NCBI GenBank assembly: GCA_020846655.1
Contig: JADLDL010000210.1
Coordinates: forward strand, 1-46,222
Length of the DNA: 46,222 nucleotides
From: Saprospiraceae bacterium
Lineage (GTDB): Bacteria; Bacteroidota; Bacteroidia; Chitinophagales; Saprospiraceae
Direction: 5' to 3'
Part shown: positions 8,775 through 18,000 of the stretch, in pieces
Position numbering within the stretch: the first letter of the stretch is position 1
Layout: every line of letters starts with the position of its first letter
Position numbers and translations under genes: made by a program
The notes under the pieces: model-generated
Told to the model about the DNA's origin: nothing
Seen by the model: only the letters and a program-made list of their open reading frames with translations
The model's database searches: none

Positions 8775-9833
8775 TTACTTTGCTACCGCAGCCTCCGCGC
8801 GTGCCTGCGCTTGCGCTTTGGCGATAGCCGGAATATGCTGCGGCAAAAACACATCGAGCGGCCGGATGGCCTGGCCGTTGGCCCAATGGCCCAGGTAGCG
8901 TTGCTGCGCGGTGCTGCCGAAGGCCACGTCGTGGTACAAACCCTCCCGGGTGTAGCCCAGCAGGGCGTCACCCAATTTCCAGTAGCAATTGAAATCCACT
9001 TCGTTGAGGCGAGAGGTTTGCAGCACCCGGGCTGTGGTATAGTTCCGGATGCCGGTATCGAAATCGAGGTCGTAGCTATAGGGTTCGTTGTGGGTAGCCA
9101 TTACCCAACGATGCCCGTCGGTATCGCGGCGCTGCACGATCAGGTTGCGGTTGGGAGTTTGGGTAGCCGTTTCGAACACCAACAGCCCAAATTCGTGCCC
9201 CACCACGTAGTCGTCTTCGCCTACCACGATGAGCAGGTTCAGGTCGGCAGGCAAGCCTTCGTAGGAAGGCAGCCGCGCGCCTTTCAGCGGACCGCTGCCG
9301 GGCTCACACAGCAGCATGGCCGCCGGTTTCGGGATGTCGAATTTTTCCCAATGCACCCCCAGGTTGGTCAGGATCACACCGCCATACGAATGACCGACAT
9401 AGGCCACCTGATCGGTACGGGGGCGCACATGATCACCCGTTTGCAATTGTGCCAGGGCATCGCGGATGCCTTTGGCGGCATTGGCCGGAAACCCGTTGGG
9501 GCGCGGCAGCAACAGGTTTTTCTGGTAGCGGGGATAGATGACGATATTGCCTTTGGCGACCAGGTGTTTGATCCATTTGCCGTAGGCCATAGGATTGTAG
9601 GCGCCGTAGCCGTGCATAAACACGACCACATTGGCAGAGTCCGGCTTAGGATCGGCGGGCTCAAAGAGCCAGTAGCCGTCGGCGCGGGTGGCGGCATCGC
9701 TGAACGCGACGGAATGGTGCAGGTAATCGGCGCCGCCGGGGCCATTGCTGGCCTGTCCGGGGTACGGTGTATTTTGGGCTGTTGCGAACAAGCCTTTGAA
9801 GATCAATGTGGCCATGAAGAGAGAAATGCGCAT
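8775..9833 (-). CDS. Secreted alpha/beta hydrolase
   Basis: Exported serine hydrolase of 352 residues. The nucleophile elbow is GHSYGG with Ser149, and an oxyanion-type HGYGAYNP segment lies before it. The ATG at 9833 yields a signal peptide (MRISLFMATLIFKGLFATAQ); a start at 9944 would add 37 non-conserved residues and is rejected. The sequence has a typical core followed by a C-terminal region with KLGDALLGYTREGLYHDVAFGS, possibly positioning the acid and histidine. It resembles broad alpha/beta-hydrolase and PET-hydrolase-like esterase groups, but the substrate cannot be inferred. It is separated by 124 bp from the dehydrogenase gene and is divergent from the dipeptidase gene. Confidence 0.85.
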   Translation of the reverse strand: MRISLFMATLIFKGLFATAQNTPYPGQASNGPGGADYLHHSVAFSDAATRADGYWLFEPADPKPDSANVVVFMHGYGAYNPMAYGKWIKHLVAKGNIVIYPRYQKNLLLPRPNGFPANAAKGIRDALAQLQTGDHVRPRTDQVAYVGHSYGGVILTNLGVHWEKFDIPKPAAMLLCEPGSGPLKGARLPSYEGLPADLNLLIVVGEDDYVVGHEFGLLVFETATQTPNRNLIVQRRDTDGHRWVMATHNEPYSYDLDFDTGIRNYTTARVLQTSRLNEVDFNCYWKLGDALLGYTREGLYHDVAFGSTAQQRYLGHWANGQAIRPLDVFLPQHIPAIAKAQAQARAEAAVAK

Positions 9834-10027
9834 GGAAACTGGATTAGGCCTTACAACGCGAAGCCACGCCTTTTCGTTTACGAATAATCGATGAGTGCCG
9901 GGAATTTCCGGATTTTTATGGTGTTTTCGGGTATCGGGGTGCATAACGCACAGAATAGTTTTTTCGTGAAACCGGATTTTCTTCTACATTCGTTGGAAAC
10001 CCGGGACGGGTTTACTTTCATTTGTGT

Positions 10028-10816
10028 ATGCAAAAAATCACAATCGTATTATTTCTGGCATCCTTGTGGTTGGCCTGTTGTGCCAATGACAAGCCTGTGG
10101 GTACCAGCGCCACACAGGCGCCACTACTGGCCGAAGCCGCTTCTGCTGCACCCGACACGCTCCGGCCGACACCCAAAGGCGGCGCCCAAAAACCATCGTC
10201 TGGCGCTCCGACAAAGACCTCTGAAAAGGCCGCCGGGGCGCCTGCACCAGCCCCAAATGCCGGGCGAAGGCTCGCTGGTTTTGTGGAAGTAAAAAGCCTG
10301 GATTCAAGTATCCAACTGGACATCCGGTACGCCACGGTCCATAATTTCACCAAAGCCAAAATTTACGATTGCCCGCGTTGCTTTCTCCGGCCTGAGGCAG
10401 CAAAAGCCATTGCAAAAGCCCAGAACCTGCTCCGGCGACAGGGCCTCCGGCTCAAACTATTCGATTGCTACCGGCCCCGCCCCTACCAACAACGTTTGTG
10501 GGACAAAGTCCCGAACCCTGATTACGTCACGCCGCCCGCCAAAGGCTCGATGCATTCGCGCGGCGCGGCCGTAGACCTGACGCTGGTGGATGCGCAGGGC
10601 AAAGAACTGGACATGGGCACGCCGTACGATTTTTTCGGTCCCGAAGCCCATACCACCTACACCCAACTCTCTGCCCAGGTGCTGGCCAACCGTCGCCTGC
10701 TCCGCCGCACCCTCGAATCGGTGGGTTTTCAAGGCATCCGGACCGAATGGTGGCATTTTTCGTTCCGGGGCAAAACCTTTCCGCTCTCCGACGCAGTGTG
10801 GAACTGCCGCGAATAA
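10028..10816 (+). CDS. VanX/DdpX-type D-Ala-D-Ala dipeptidase, lipoprotein
   Basis: Zinc metallopeptidase of family M15D that cleaves D-alanyl-D-alanine, probably at the periplasmic or outer-membrane face for peptidoglycan turnover. The metal motif SxHxxGxAxD is present (His176, Asp183) and the catalytic ExxH is EWWH (Glu240, His243). The segment IRYATVHNFTKAKIYD and the FDCYRPRPYQQRLW motif are also family hallmarks. The ATG at 10028 gives a lipoprotein signal ending LAC, followed by a roughly 70-residue Ala/Pro/Thr-rich linker before the catalytic domain, longer than in plain VanX. No van-type ligase or two-component system lies nearby, so resistance is not implied. Its stop abuts the stop of the RND gene on the other strand. 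Confidence 0.93.
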   Translation: MQKITIVLFLASLWLACCANDKPVGTSATQAPLLAEAASAAPDTLRPTPKGGAQKPSSGAPTKTSEKAAGAPAPAPNAGRRLAGFVEVKSLDSSIQLDIRYATVHNFTKAKIYDCPRCFLRPEAAKAIAKAQNLLRRQGLRLKLFDCYRPRPYQQRLWDKVPNPDYVTPPAKGSMHSRGAAVDLTLVDAQGKELDMGTPYDFFGPEAHTTYTQLSAQVLANRRLLRRTLESVGFQGIRTEWWHFSFRGKTFPLSDAVWNCRE

Positions 10817-13800
10817 TTACTCCTTCAGGTCTATTTCTTTTTTCTTGTCCAACCCAAACCGAACCAGGACGCTGTCGAACAGTCCATAAACCACCGGCAC
10901 AAAAATCAGGGACAAAAACATCGCCGAATTGAGGCCACCGATGATCGACCAGGCCAGGCCCACTTTCCAGGCGGAGCCGGCATTGGCCGACAAAGCCAGC
11001 GGCAGCAAGCCGATCACCATCGCAATATTGGTCATAAGTACCGGCCTGAACCGCATCTTAGTGGCGCGCATCAGCGCCTCGTTCAGGCTCATCCCCTGCT
11101 CTTTGAGGTGGTTGGCAAAGTCGACCACCAGAATAGCATTTTTGCCCACCAGGCCAATCAGCATCAACAAACCCAGGCCCGTAAACACCGTCAGGTTTTG
11201 TTGCGTCAGGGCCATCGCCAGGAAGGCGCCGATAATGGCCAGTGGGATAGACAGCAATACGACAAAGGGGTAGACCCAGTTGTCGTACAGAGCCACCATG
11301 ATCAAATACACCAGCACCAGCGAGGCCCAAAGTGCAAAGCCCAGGCTACCGATGCCTTGCTCCTGCCGGCGCAGGTCGCCGCCGTAGCGGAAATGCGCGC
11401 CGTTGGGCAAGCGGAGCTGGCTCAGGCGTTCTTTCACCTCGCGGCCTACCGTCCCGTTGGGCCGCCCGATGACTTGGGCCGAAAACTGCACGGATGGCAA
11501 GCGGTCGCGGCGTTCGAGACGGGTTGGGGCGGCCCGCTCCTGCACCTCGGCGAATTGCTTCAGGTACACGGTGCTGCCCAGGGGGTTGACAAACGACAGT
11601 TGCCGGATATCACTGGCGCTGCGGCGGTCGAAGGCATCCAAGCCAATCCGGATGGGATACTCGCGGTCGCCGTCGCGGTAGCGGGCATCGGCATTGCCGC
11701 TGAAGGCCGTTTGCAGGGTGAGGCCCACCTGTGCCATCGTGAGGCCGTAGTCGGCCATACGTTGGCGGTTGACCTCGACGTGCACCTCGGGGTTGCCGGC
11801 TTCCACACTGGGCGTGATTTCCACACAGCCGGGCACGGCAGCCATTTCTTTTTGCACCAGTTCGGACATCGCCAGCAGGCTGTCCAGGTCGGGGCCATTC
11901 AGGCGAACCTCGATGGGCGAAAATGACAAGCCCAGGATATCAATAGCCGAAACGCTGATTTTGGCGCCAGCCACAATCTCTTCGAGCCGCACTTTTGCCT
12001 TTCGGGCAAAAATATCGGTCGACACCTCCCGGGGTTGGTGGTAAGGCGTCAAAAAAACCAGGATTTCGGCCACATACGGTGCGTTTAAACCGAATGACTT
12101 GCCCGTTGTGCCTACTGTGGTAAACGTATTGACCACATCGGGTTGTTCGCGCAGCCAGTTTTCCACTTGTTTGGCTACGGCGTTCGTTTGCGGAAGCGAA
12201 GCATTTTTGGGCAATTGAATTTCGACCAAAAACTCGCCGCGCTCGCCGGGGTCGATAAACGCATTGCCGATAAAACCACTGGTCACGAGCAATACGGAGC
12301 CGCCAAGCAGTCCGCCGGCGATCAGCAGGGTCAGAAATTTGGTTTTCCAGTTGCGCAGTGCCCAGCGCAAGGCGGTCACGAACCCATCGGACAGCCAGTC
12401 CAGGAAGACTTCAAACCGAAGAATCACCCGGCCGGCCACGTTCCGGCCCTGAAAACGATGCACCTTGCCGAAACGCGAAGTAAGCCAGGGAACCAAGGTA
12501 AACGACACCAACAAGGACATCAGGGTAGACACCAGCACCGTCATGCAAAACTGCCGGAGCAGGTTGGGCACCATGCCGGTGGTGAAAATGATGGGCAGAA
12601 ACACCACCACATCCACCAGGGTGATACTGATGGCAGTAAAGCCGATTTCCATCCGCCCGTCGTACGAAGCCTGCACCCGTTTTTTTCCCATTTCGAGGTG
12701 CCGGTAAATATTTTCAATGACCACGATAGCGTCATCCACCAGGATACCGATCGCCAGGGAAAGGCCCAGCAGGGACATCAGGTTGAGCGAGTAATTCATC
12801 ACCTTCATCATCACGAAGGTGCTCACGATGGAAACGGGAATAGAGATCAGGACAATGGCGGCATTGCGCAGGCTGTGCAGAAACAGCAGCATGACCAGAC
12901 CCACGAGCAGTACGGCGATAAACAGGTCGTGTACCACCGCATCCGTCGCTTGCCGGGTAAACGTGCTCGTATTGGCCACTACCTCAAACTTGAGTCCCTG
13001 GTCGGCATAACTTTTTTCCAGGCTTTGCAGGCGGGCCAGTACCAGTTCGGCCATTTCCACAGCGTTGGCATCGCTTTGTTTGCGAATTTCGAGGCCGACT
13101 ACCGGCTGGCCGCCGGCCCGGCAGAGCACCTCGGCGTCTTTGCTCCCGTCTTGTACCTCGGCGATATCTTTGATAAAAATAGACGATCCGAAGCGCGATT
13201 TTCCCACAACGAGGTTGCGGATATCATCGAGGTTCAGAAACTTGCCGGCCAGGCGGATGCGCATTTGCGTTTCGCTGCCGCTCACTTTGCCGGTCGGGAA
13301 ATCGAGGTTGGCGGCCTGGATGGCCTGCGATACCTGGAGCAGCGACAACCCGTATTGCTCCAGCCGCGAACTGCTGATGTTGATCCGGATTTCGCGTTCT
13401 TCGCCGCCCAGGATGCTCACCTGAGCTACGCCTTTTACCTGTGCCAGTTCGGGCACGAGGCGCGATTTGACCAGGTCGTTAAACTCGAAACCGGCAACCT
13501 TGGCGCGCACTGCCAGGCGCAAAATGGGCAATTCGGAGAGGGCAAACTTGTTGATGACCGGCGGTCGTACTTCTTTGGGAAACGTGGGCAGGATCTGGTT
13601 GATCTTGCGCTGCATTTCCTGCACCGTCTTGTCGATATCGATATTTTGGTGCGTTTCTACCGCAACGAAACAAATATTTTCATTGGAACCGATTTGGATC
13701 TGGTCGATGCCTTCGAGTGAAGAAATGGCATCTTCGATGGGTTTGGCTACTGCATTTTCCACTTCGGCCGGCGAGGCGCCGGGATATACCGCCATGATGG

Positions 13801-13936
13801 TTACGACCGGGGGGTCAAATTTGGGCACCAATTCGATCGGCAAACCAAAATAACTGGCCACCCCCATAAACGTCAGCACGGCAAACACCACGATGATGAG
13901 GGAGGGGCGTCGAATAGATAGGGCGGTGAGATTCAT
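10817..13936 (-). CDS. RND efflux transporter, HAE1/AcrB-like
   Basis: Inner-membrane proton-driven exporter of 1039 residues, full length for the AcrB/MexB superfamily. The first helix (RRPSLIIVVFAVLTFMGVASY) is followed by the porter domain, the TM4 motif VDDAIVVIEN with the paired proton-relay aspartates near residue 400, a second periplasmic loop, and the final GLVGKNAILVVDFANHL block near 960. The ATG at 13936 is used since the family begins MNLTALSIRRPS; an upstream start adds 24 unrelated residues. Normally a membrane-fusion protein and a TolC-type channel gene sit beside it; neither is here, so partners must be elsewhere. A TACCTTTG box is 84 bp upstream. Drug, metal and lipid substrates cannot be separated by sequence alone. 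Confidence 0.93.
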   Translation of the reverse strand: MNLTALSIRRPSLIIVVFAVLTFMGVASYFGLPIELVPKFDPPVVTIMAVYPGASPAEVENAVAKPIEDAISSLEGIDQIQIGSNENICFVAVETHQNIDIDKTVQEMQRKINQILPTFPKEVRPPVINKFALSELPILRLAVRAKVAGFEFNDLVKSRLVPELAQVKGVAQVSILGGEEREIRINISSSRLEQYGLSLLQVSQAIQAANLDFPTGKVSGSETQMRIRLAGKFLNLDDIRNLVVGKSRFGSSIFIKDIAEVQDGSKDAEVLCRAGGQPVVGLEIRKQSDANAVEMAELVLARLQSLEKSYADQGLKFEVVANTSTFTRQATDAVVHDLFIAVLLVGLVMLLFLHSLRNAAIVLISIPVSIVSTFVMMKVMNYSLNLMSLLGLSLAIGILVDDAIVVIENIYRHLEMGKKRVQASYDGRMEIGFTAISITLVDVVVFLPIIFTTGMVPNLLRQFCMTVLVSTLMSLLVSFTLVPWLTSRFGKVHRFQGRNVAGRVILRFEVFLDWLSDGFVTALRWALRNWKTKFLTLLIAGGLLGGSVLLVTSGFIGNAFIDPGERGEFLVEIQLPKNASLPQTNAVAKQVENWLREQPDVVNTFTTVGTTGKSFGLNAPYVAEILVFLTPYHQPREVSTDIFARKAKVRLEEIVAGAKISVSAIDILGLSFSPIEVRLNGPDLDSLLAMSELVQKEMAAVPGCVEITPSVEAGNPEVHVEVNRQRMADYGLTMAQVGLTLQTAFSGNADARYRDGDREYPIRIGLDAFDRRSASDIRQLSFVNPLGSTVYLKQFAEVQERAAPTRLERRDRLPSVQFSAQVIGRPNGTVGREVKERLSQLRLPNGAHFRYGGDLRRQEQGIGSLGFALWASLVLVYLIMVALYDNWVYPFVVLLSIPLAIIGAFLAMALTQQNLTVFTGLGLLMLIGLVGKNAILVVDFANHLKEQGMSLNEALMRATKMRFRPVLMTNIAMVIGLLPLALSANAGSAWKVGLAWSIIGGLNSAMFLSLIFVPVVYGLFDSVLVRFGLDKKKEIDLKE

Positions 13937-14019
13937 ATGCGGCTGGCTATCGGCTGTTGGCGGCAGGAGAAACCGGAATGAAAGATACCTGTCCTTGCTC
14001 AACAGCAATGTTTTCGGCG

Positions 14020-14027
14020 CAAAGGTA
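14020..14027 (-). promoter_or_regulatory. Putative -7 box of the RND gene
   Basis: TACCTTTG on the minus strand, matching TAnnTTTG and followed by GCGCC, 83 bp before the chosen start codon. No clear -33 element. Confidence 0.45.
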
Positions 14028-14110
14028 TAAAGATCGCCAAGGAATGGAGCACAGGGTAGAAAATCACCGGTTCTCCCTGATTTCAGTGAGGGCGTGTCGC
14101 TATTGGGCAG

Positions 14111-14146
14111 GGTATCCCCTGCAACAGGGTATTTTTAGGGGATACC
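14111..14146. repeat. Perfect 10-bp inverted repeat between divergent genes
   Basis: GGTATCCCCT at 14111-14120 and its exact complement AGGGGATACC at 14137-14146, separated by 16 nt. It lies 100 bp before the surface lipoprotein gene and could be an operator or an RNA hairpin. No T-tract follows on the plus strand. Confidence 0.6.
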
Positions 14147-14246
14147 GGTTTTCGGGGTTACACGACAGGTATTTCAGTGTCATCTTTGTTGAAGCAATCT
14201 GCCTGGCCAGGCTTTTACAAGCAGCGTCTTACCAAAACGAAAATCA

Positions 14247-15032
14247 ATGAAATACCCAGCTTGTCTGTTCCTGCTCCTGTCCGCTCTTTGGCTCTCCAGC
14301 GGCTGTGCCTCGCACGGCCCCGCCTACCTCGGCAACACCGGCATGTACCTCACCAAACCCAACTACAACGGCCAACGCGCCGGCGGTTTTGCCTTCAGCG
14401 GCCGCATCAACCAGGGCTATGTGTATTATGCCGAAGAACAAAACCGGTCTTTTGAATTTTCCGGACACGTCACGCTTCTTTGGAAAAATTTTTACCTGGC
14501 GGGCGGCTTATTCGGCTATGGCGGCAAATACCAGATAGACCGCGATTCCTCTGCCGGCGTATCCTTGAAACCCTATGGCTATGAGGGCTTCGGCCAACGC
14601 TTCGAAATCGGCGCCCGCATCCCCCTGGAGCCCAAACTGGACCTGCTGTTTGGTATTTCAGAAGAAATGTTTGGCCAGCGGGGGGCGTATGAAGATGAAA
14701 CGGAAGGCGACATCGAGGATATTTTCGGCGATACGTTTACCTTGGGTATCGACGGCTTCGGAATCGGATACAACCTGGATTTGCGTTTTACGCCCACGCC
14801 CACCAGCAACATCGGCCTGCGCTACACCTGGGATACTGTAGTGGGCAATGCCGACAACCCACCCCTCGGCTACCTGAACCTCGACTATACCCACCGACTT
14901 ACCCTGCACGGCACCCTCAAACGCCTGACCGCGTTCGCGCAGGTAGGGTTTGCCAATACCGGCCAGGATATGTACAGCGTCGGCCTGAGTTATGCCTTTC
15001 CTTTTTGGCAAAACAGGGCGCTCGCCAACTAA
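14247..15032 (+). CDS. Predicted outer-membrane beta-barrel-like lipoprotein
   Basis: Exported 261-residue protein with a clear lipobox (MKYPACLFLLLSALWLSSGC, Cys20). The mature part alternates aromatic/hydrophobic and polar residues in short strands (GGFAFSGRINQGYVYYAEE, FEFSGHVTLLWKNFYLAGGLFG, LDLRFTPTPTSNIGLRYTWD, LTAFAQVGFANTG) and ends in YSVGLSYAFPFW, which looks like an outer-membrane barrel. An acidic loop (DETEGDIEDIFGD) lies near residues 150-162. I do not recognise a named family; it is not an obvious PorP/SprF protein. It starts 29 bp before the adhesin gene on the same strand and is very probably co-transcribed with it, which suggests a role in export, anchoring or display of that adhesin. 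Confidence 0.72.
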   Translation: MKYPACLFLLLSALWLSSGCASHGPAYLGNTGMYLTKPNYNGQRAGGFAFSGRINQGYVYYAEEQNRSFEFSGHVTLLWKNFYLAGGLFGYGGKYQIDRDSSAGVSLKPYGYEGFGQRFEIGARIPLEPKLDLLFGISEEMFGQRGAYEDETEGDIEDIFGDTFTLGIDGFGIGYNLDLRFTPTPTSNIGLRYTWDTVVGNADNPPLGYLNLDYTHRLTLHGTLKRLTAFAQVGFANTGQDMYSVGLSYAFPFWQNRALAN

Positions 15033-15061
15033 ACTAACAGCCTGAACCAATTCTCGAAAAC

Positions 15062-18000
15062 ATGAAAGCCATCTTGTACACCCTCGTGGTACTGGCAGCG
15101 CTATGCGCTGTGCCAGCCAAGGCCCAGACCATTCGCTACGTCGACCTTCAGGCCACCGGCGCCAATACCGGCACGTCCTGGGCCAATGCTTTTGTTCAAC
15201 TCCAAGCAGCCATCGATGCCGCCGCACCCGGCGACCAGATTTGGGTGGCCCAAGGCCGCTACCTGCCCACCGCCATTTTCAACGGCACGACTTTTAACCG
15301 GTCTAAAACTTTTTTTGTCAGCAAAAACATATCGGTGTATGGCGGTTTTGCCGGTACGGAAACGGCGCTGTCGCAGCGAAATCCGGATTTGAATCTGACA
15401 ATTTTGAGCGGCGACCTGGACAACAATGACCTGGACCCTGACGGCAACCACATTGCCGAAGATGCCACTCAGGTGATTGGCGACAATGCGCACCATGTGT
15501 TGTGGATCGAAAAAGTAGATTCGACTTGTCTGATCGATGGCTTCACTGTTACGGCCGGTTTGGCCACCGGTTCACAAACCAATGATTCCCAGAATGGCGG
15601 CGGCATCTACAACAATGCCAGCGGCGCCGGCCAACGATCGAGCCCGAAGTTCAGAAACTGTGTTTTTTCGGCCAACCGGTCTTCGTTTTTCGGCGCTATC
15701 CTGTACAACAATGCCCGGCAATACGGCACGGCAAGTCCTCAATTCGAACATTGCATTTTTCGCAAAAACAATGGCATTTTCGGCGGCTTGTACAACGACG
15801 CGACCTTTGGCGGTACAGCCAAGCCCGTTTTGGACCACTGTATTTTTTGGGAAAATACAGCACAGCATGGCGGAGCGGCGATCTGGATTCAATCTACCTT
15901 CTCTGGTGCTAATGTAAGTCCTCTGGTTCGAAATTGTGTTTTTACAAAGAACACCAGCGGCTTCGGAAGTGTCCTTTTTTCCAACACCCTGGACGATAAT
16001 GTCGTCAGCGCCGCTCAGTTTATCAACAGCACCTTTTGTGAAAACGAAAGCAGCTTTGGTGCTGTTTTTCACCTCAACACCAGCAATGGAAGCCTTACGG
16101 AACCCCTCTTCCTGAACTGTCTTTTTGTAGCCAACAAAGCCACCTTTGGAGCGGTCGGCAATATCGGCAACGCCGGAACGACCCGTGTGCAATGGACAAA
16201 TTGCAGTTTTTACGGGAATCAATCCAACCTCGGCAATATCCTGCGCCTGGACAACGGAACCGATACACCTATCCTGGAAACCAGTTTTAGCAACTGCATC
16301 TTGCAGGCCAACACCGGCGGTGCCCTCGGGACAGTCTCCTTGAGTACCGCTTCCAGTGCCGTCTCTACCCGAATGGAATATTCCCTGATCGATGCGGGCG
16401 CCTGCCCACCCGGAATACTTTGTGGTTCGGGTATGCTTTACAATCAAAATCCACTTTTTGTCGACCCCAGCACCCGCAATTTCCGGCTACAAATCAGTTC
16501 TCCAGCAGTAAACAGCGGCAACAACAGCCTACTCCCGCCCGGCATCCTGACAGACCTCGACGACAACGCCCGCTTGCTTGCCGGAACAGTGGACATGGGC
16601 CCATACGAATCAGGTGGGACACCACCCGCAACGCTGGTCGTGCATGTGGGTACTAACAACAACAATTGCCAATCATCCGAAGAGTCATCTGCAACAGCAC
16701 TTGTACAGGGCGGCGTGCCGCCGTATGCCTACCTCTGGAGTACCGGGGCTGCTACCCCATCCATCAATAACCTATCGGCCGGCACATACACCGTCACAGT
16801 GTTTGACAAAAATAATTGCCCCGTAACCGCGACGGCAACCATTTCAAATGCGCCGCCAATCCAGATCCAACCAACGCTACAAAACGCCAGCTGCAGCAAT
16901 TCCAATAATGGTCAATTGAGCCTGAGTGTTTCAGGCGGCACCAGCCCCTACCAGTACCTTTGGAGCACTAATGCCAACACCTCGGGGCTCAGCAACCTGC
17001 CGGCCGGAACCTACACCGTCACCGTCACCGATGCCAAGGGCTGTCAAAGCACAACCAGTGCCACGGTCTCTGCCCCTGCACCGATTCAGATCGGCTTGGT
17101 CTCCACCCCAGTCACTTGTGCCGGCGCCGGCGATGGAACGATCAACACCAACGCCTCGGGCGGCACCAGCCCCTACCAGTACCTTTGGAGCACCAATGCC
17201 AACACCCCCGGGCTCGGCAACCTGCCGGCCGGAACCTACACCGTCACCCTCACCGATGCCAAAGGCTGTCAAGGCACAACCAGTGCTACGGTCTCTGCCC
17301 CTGCACCGATTCAGATCGGCTTGGTCTCCACCCCGGTCAATTGTGCCGGCGCCGGTGATGGAACGATCAACACCAACGCCTCGGGCGGCACCAGCCCCTA
17401 CCAGTACCTTTGGAGCACCAATGCCAGCACCGCCGGGCTCAGCAACCTGCCGGCCGGGACCTACACCGTCACCCTCACCGATGCCAAGGGTTGTCAAAGC
17501 ACAACCAGTGCCACGGTCGTTGCCCCTGCACCGATTCAGATCGGTTTGGTCACCACCCCAGTCACTTGTGCCGGCGCCGGCGATGGAACGATCAACACCA
17601 ACGCCTCGGGCGGCACCAGCCCCTACCAGTACCTTTGGAGCACCAATGCCAACACCGCCGGGCTCAGCAACCTGTCAGCCGGAACTTACATCGTCACCAT
17701 CACCGATACCAAAGGATGCCAAAGCACAACCAGTGCCACGGTCTCTGCCCCTGCACCGATTCAGATCGGCTTGGTCACCGCCCCGGTCACTTGTGCCGGC
17801 GCCGGCGATGGAACAATCAGCAGCAGTGCCTCGGGCGGCACCAGCCCCTATCAGTATCTTTGGAGCACCAATGCCAGCACACCGGGGATCAGCAACCTGT
17901 CGGCCGGCAGCTACACCCTGACGATTACCGATGCGAACAATTGCCAAAGCACCAGCTCGGCGGTCATTGCTAAGTCAACAGATTTAGAACTACAACTAAT

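Larger units (their letters stand above)
13937..14246. other. 310-bp divergent intergenic region
   Basis: The gap separates the start of the RND gene (minus) from the start of the lipoprotein gene (plus). It contains the RND -7 box at 14020-14027 and a 10-bp perfect inverted repeat at 14111-14146. A CATCTTTG at 14181-14188 is one mismatch from the -7 consensus and could serve the lipoprotein gene. I see no convincing coding sequence. Confidence 0.6.

Noticed and set aside
10028-10816. Vancomycin-resistance cluster
   Set aside because: Only a VanX-type dipeptidase is present; no VanA/B-type ligase, VanH or VanRS genes nearby. A lipoprotein dipeptidase fits wall turnover better.
12143-13720. 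525-codon frame antisense to the RND gene
   Set aside because: The RND motifs lie on the minus strand; the antisense product is His/Gln-rich noise.
16926-17921. 331-codon alternate-frame repeat protein inside the adhesin
   Set aside because: It is a +2 shadow of the 225-bp tandem repeats; the real frame contains SprB motifs and continues to a T9SS tail.
16856-17980. Possible CRISPR array
   Set aside because: The 225-bp units are coding, contiguous and without unique spacers.
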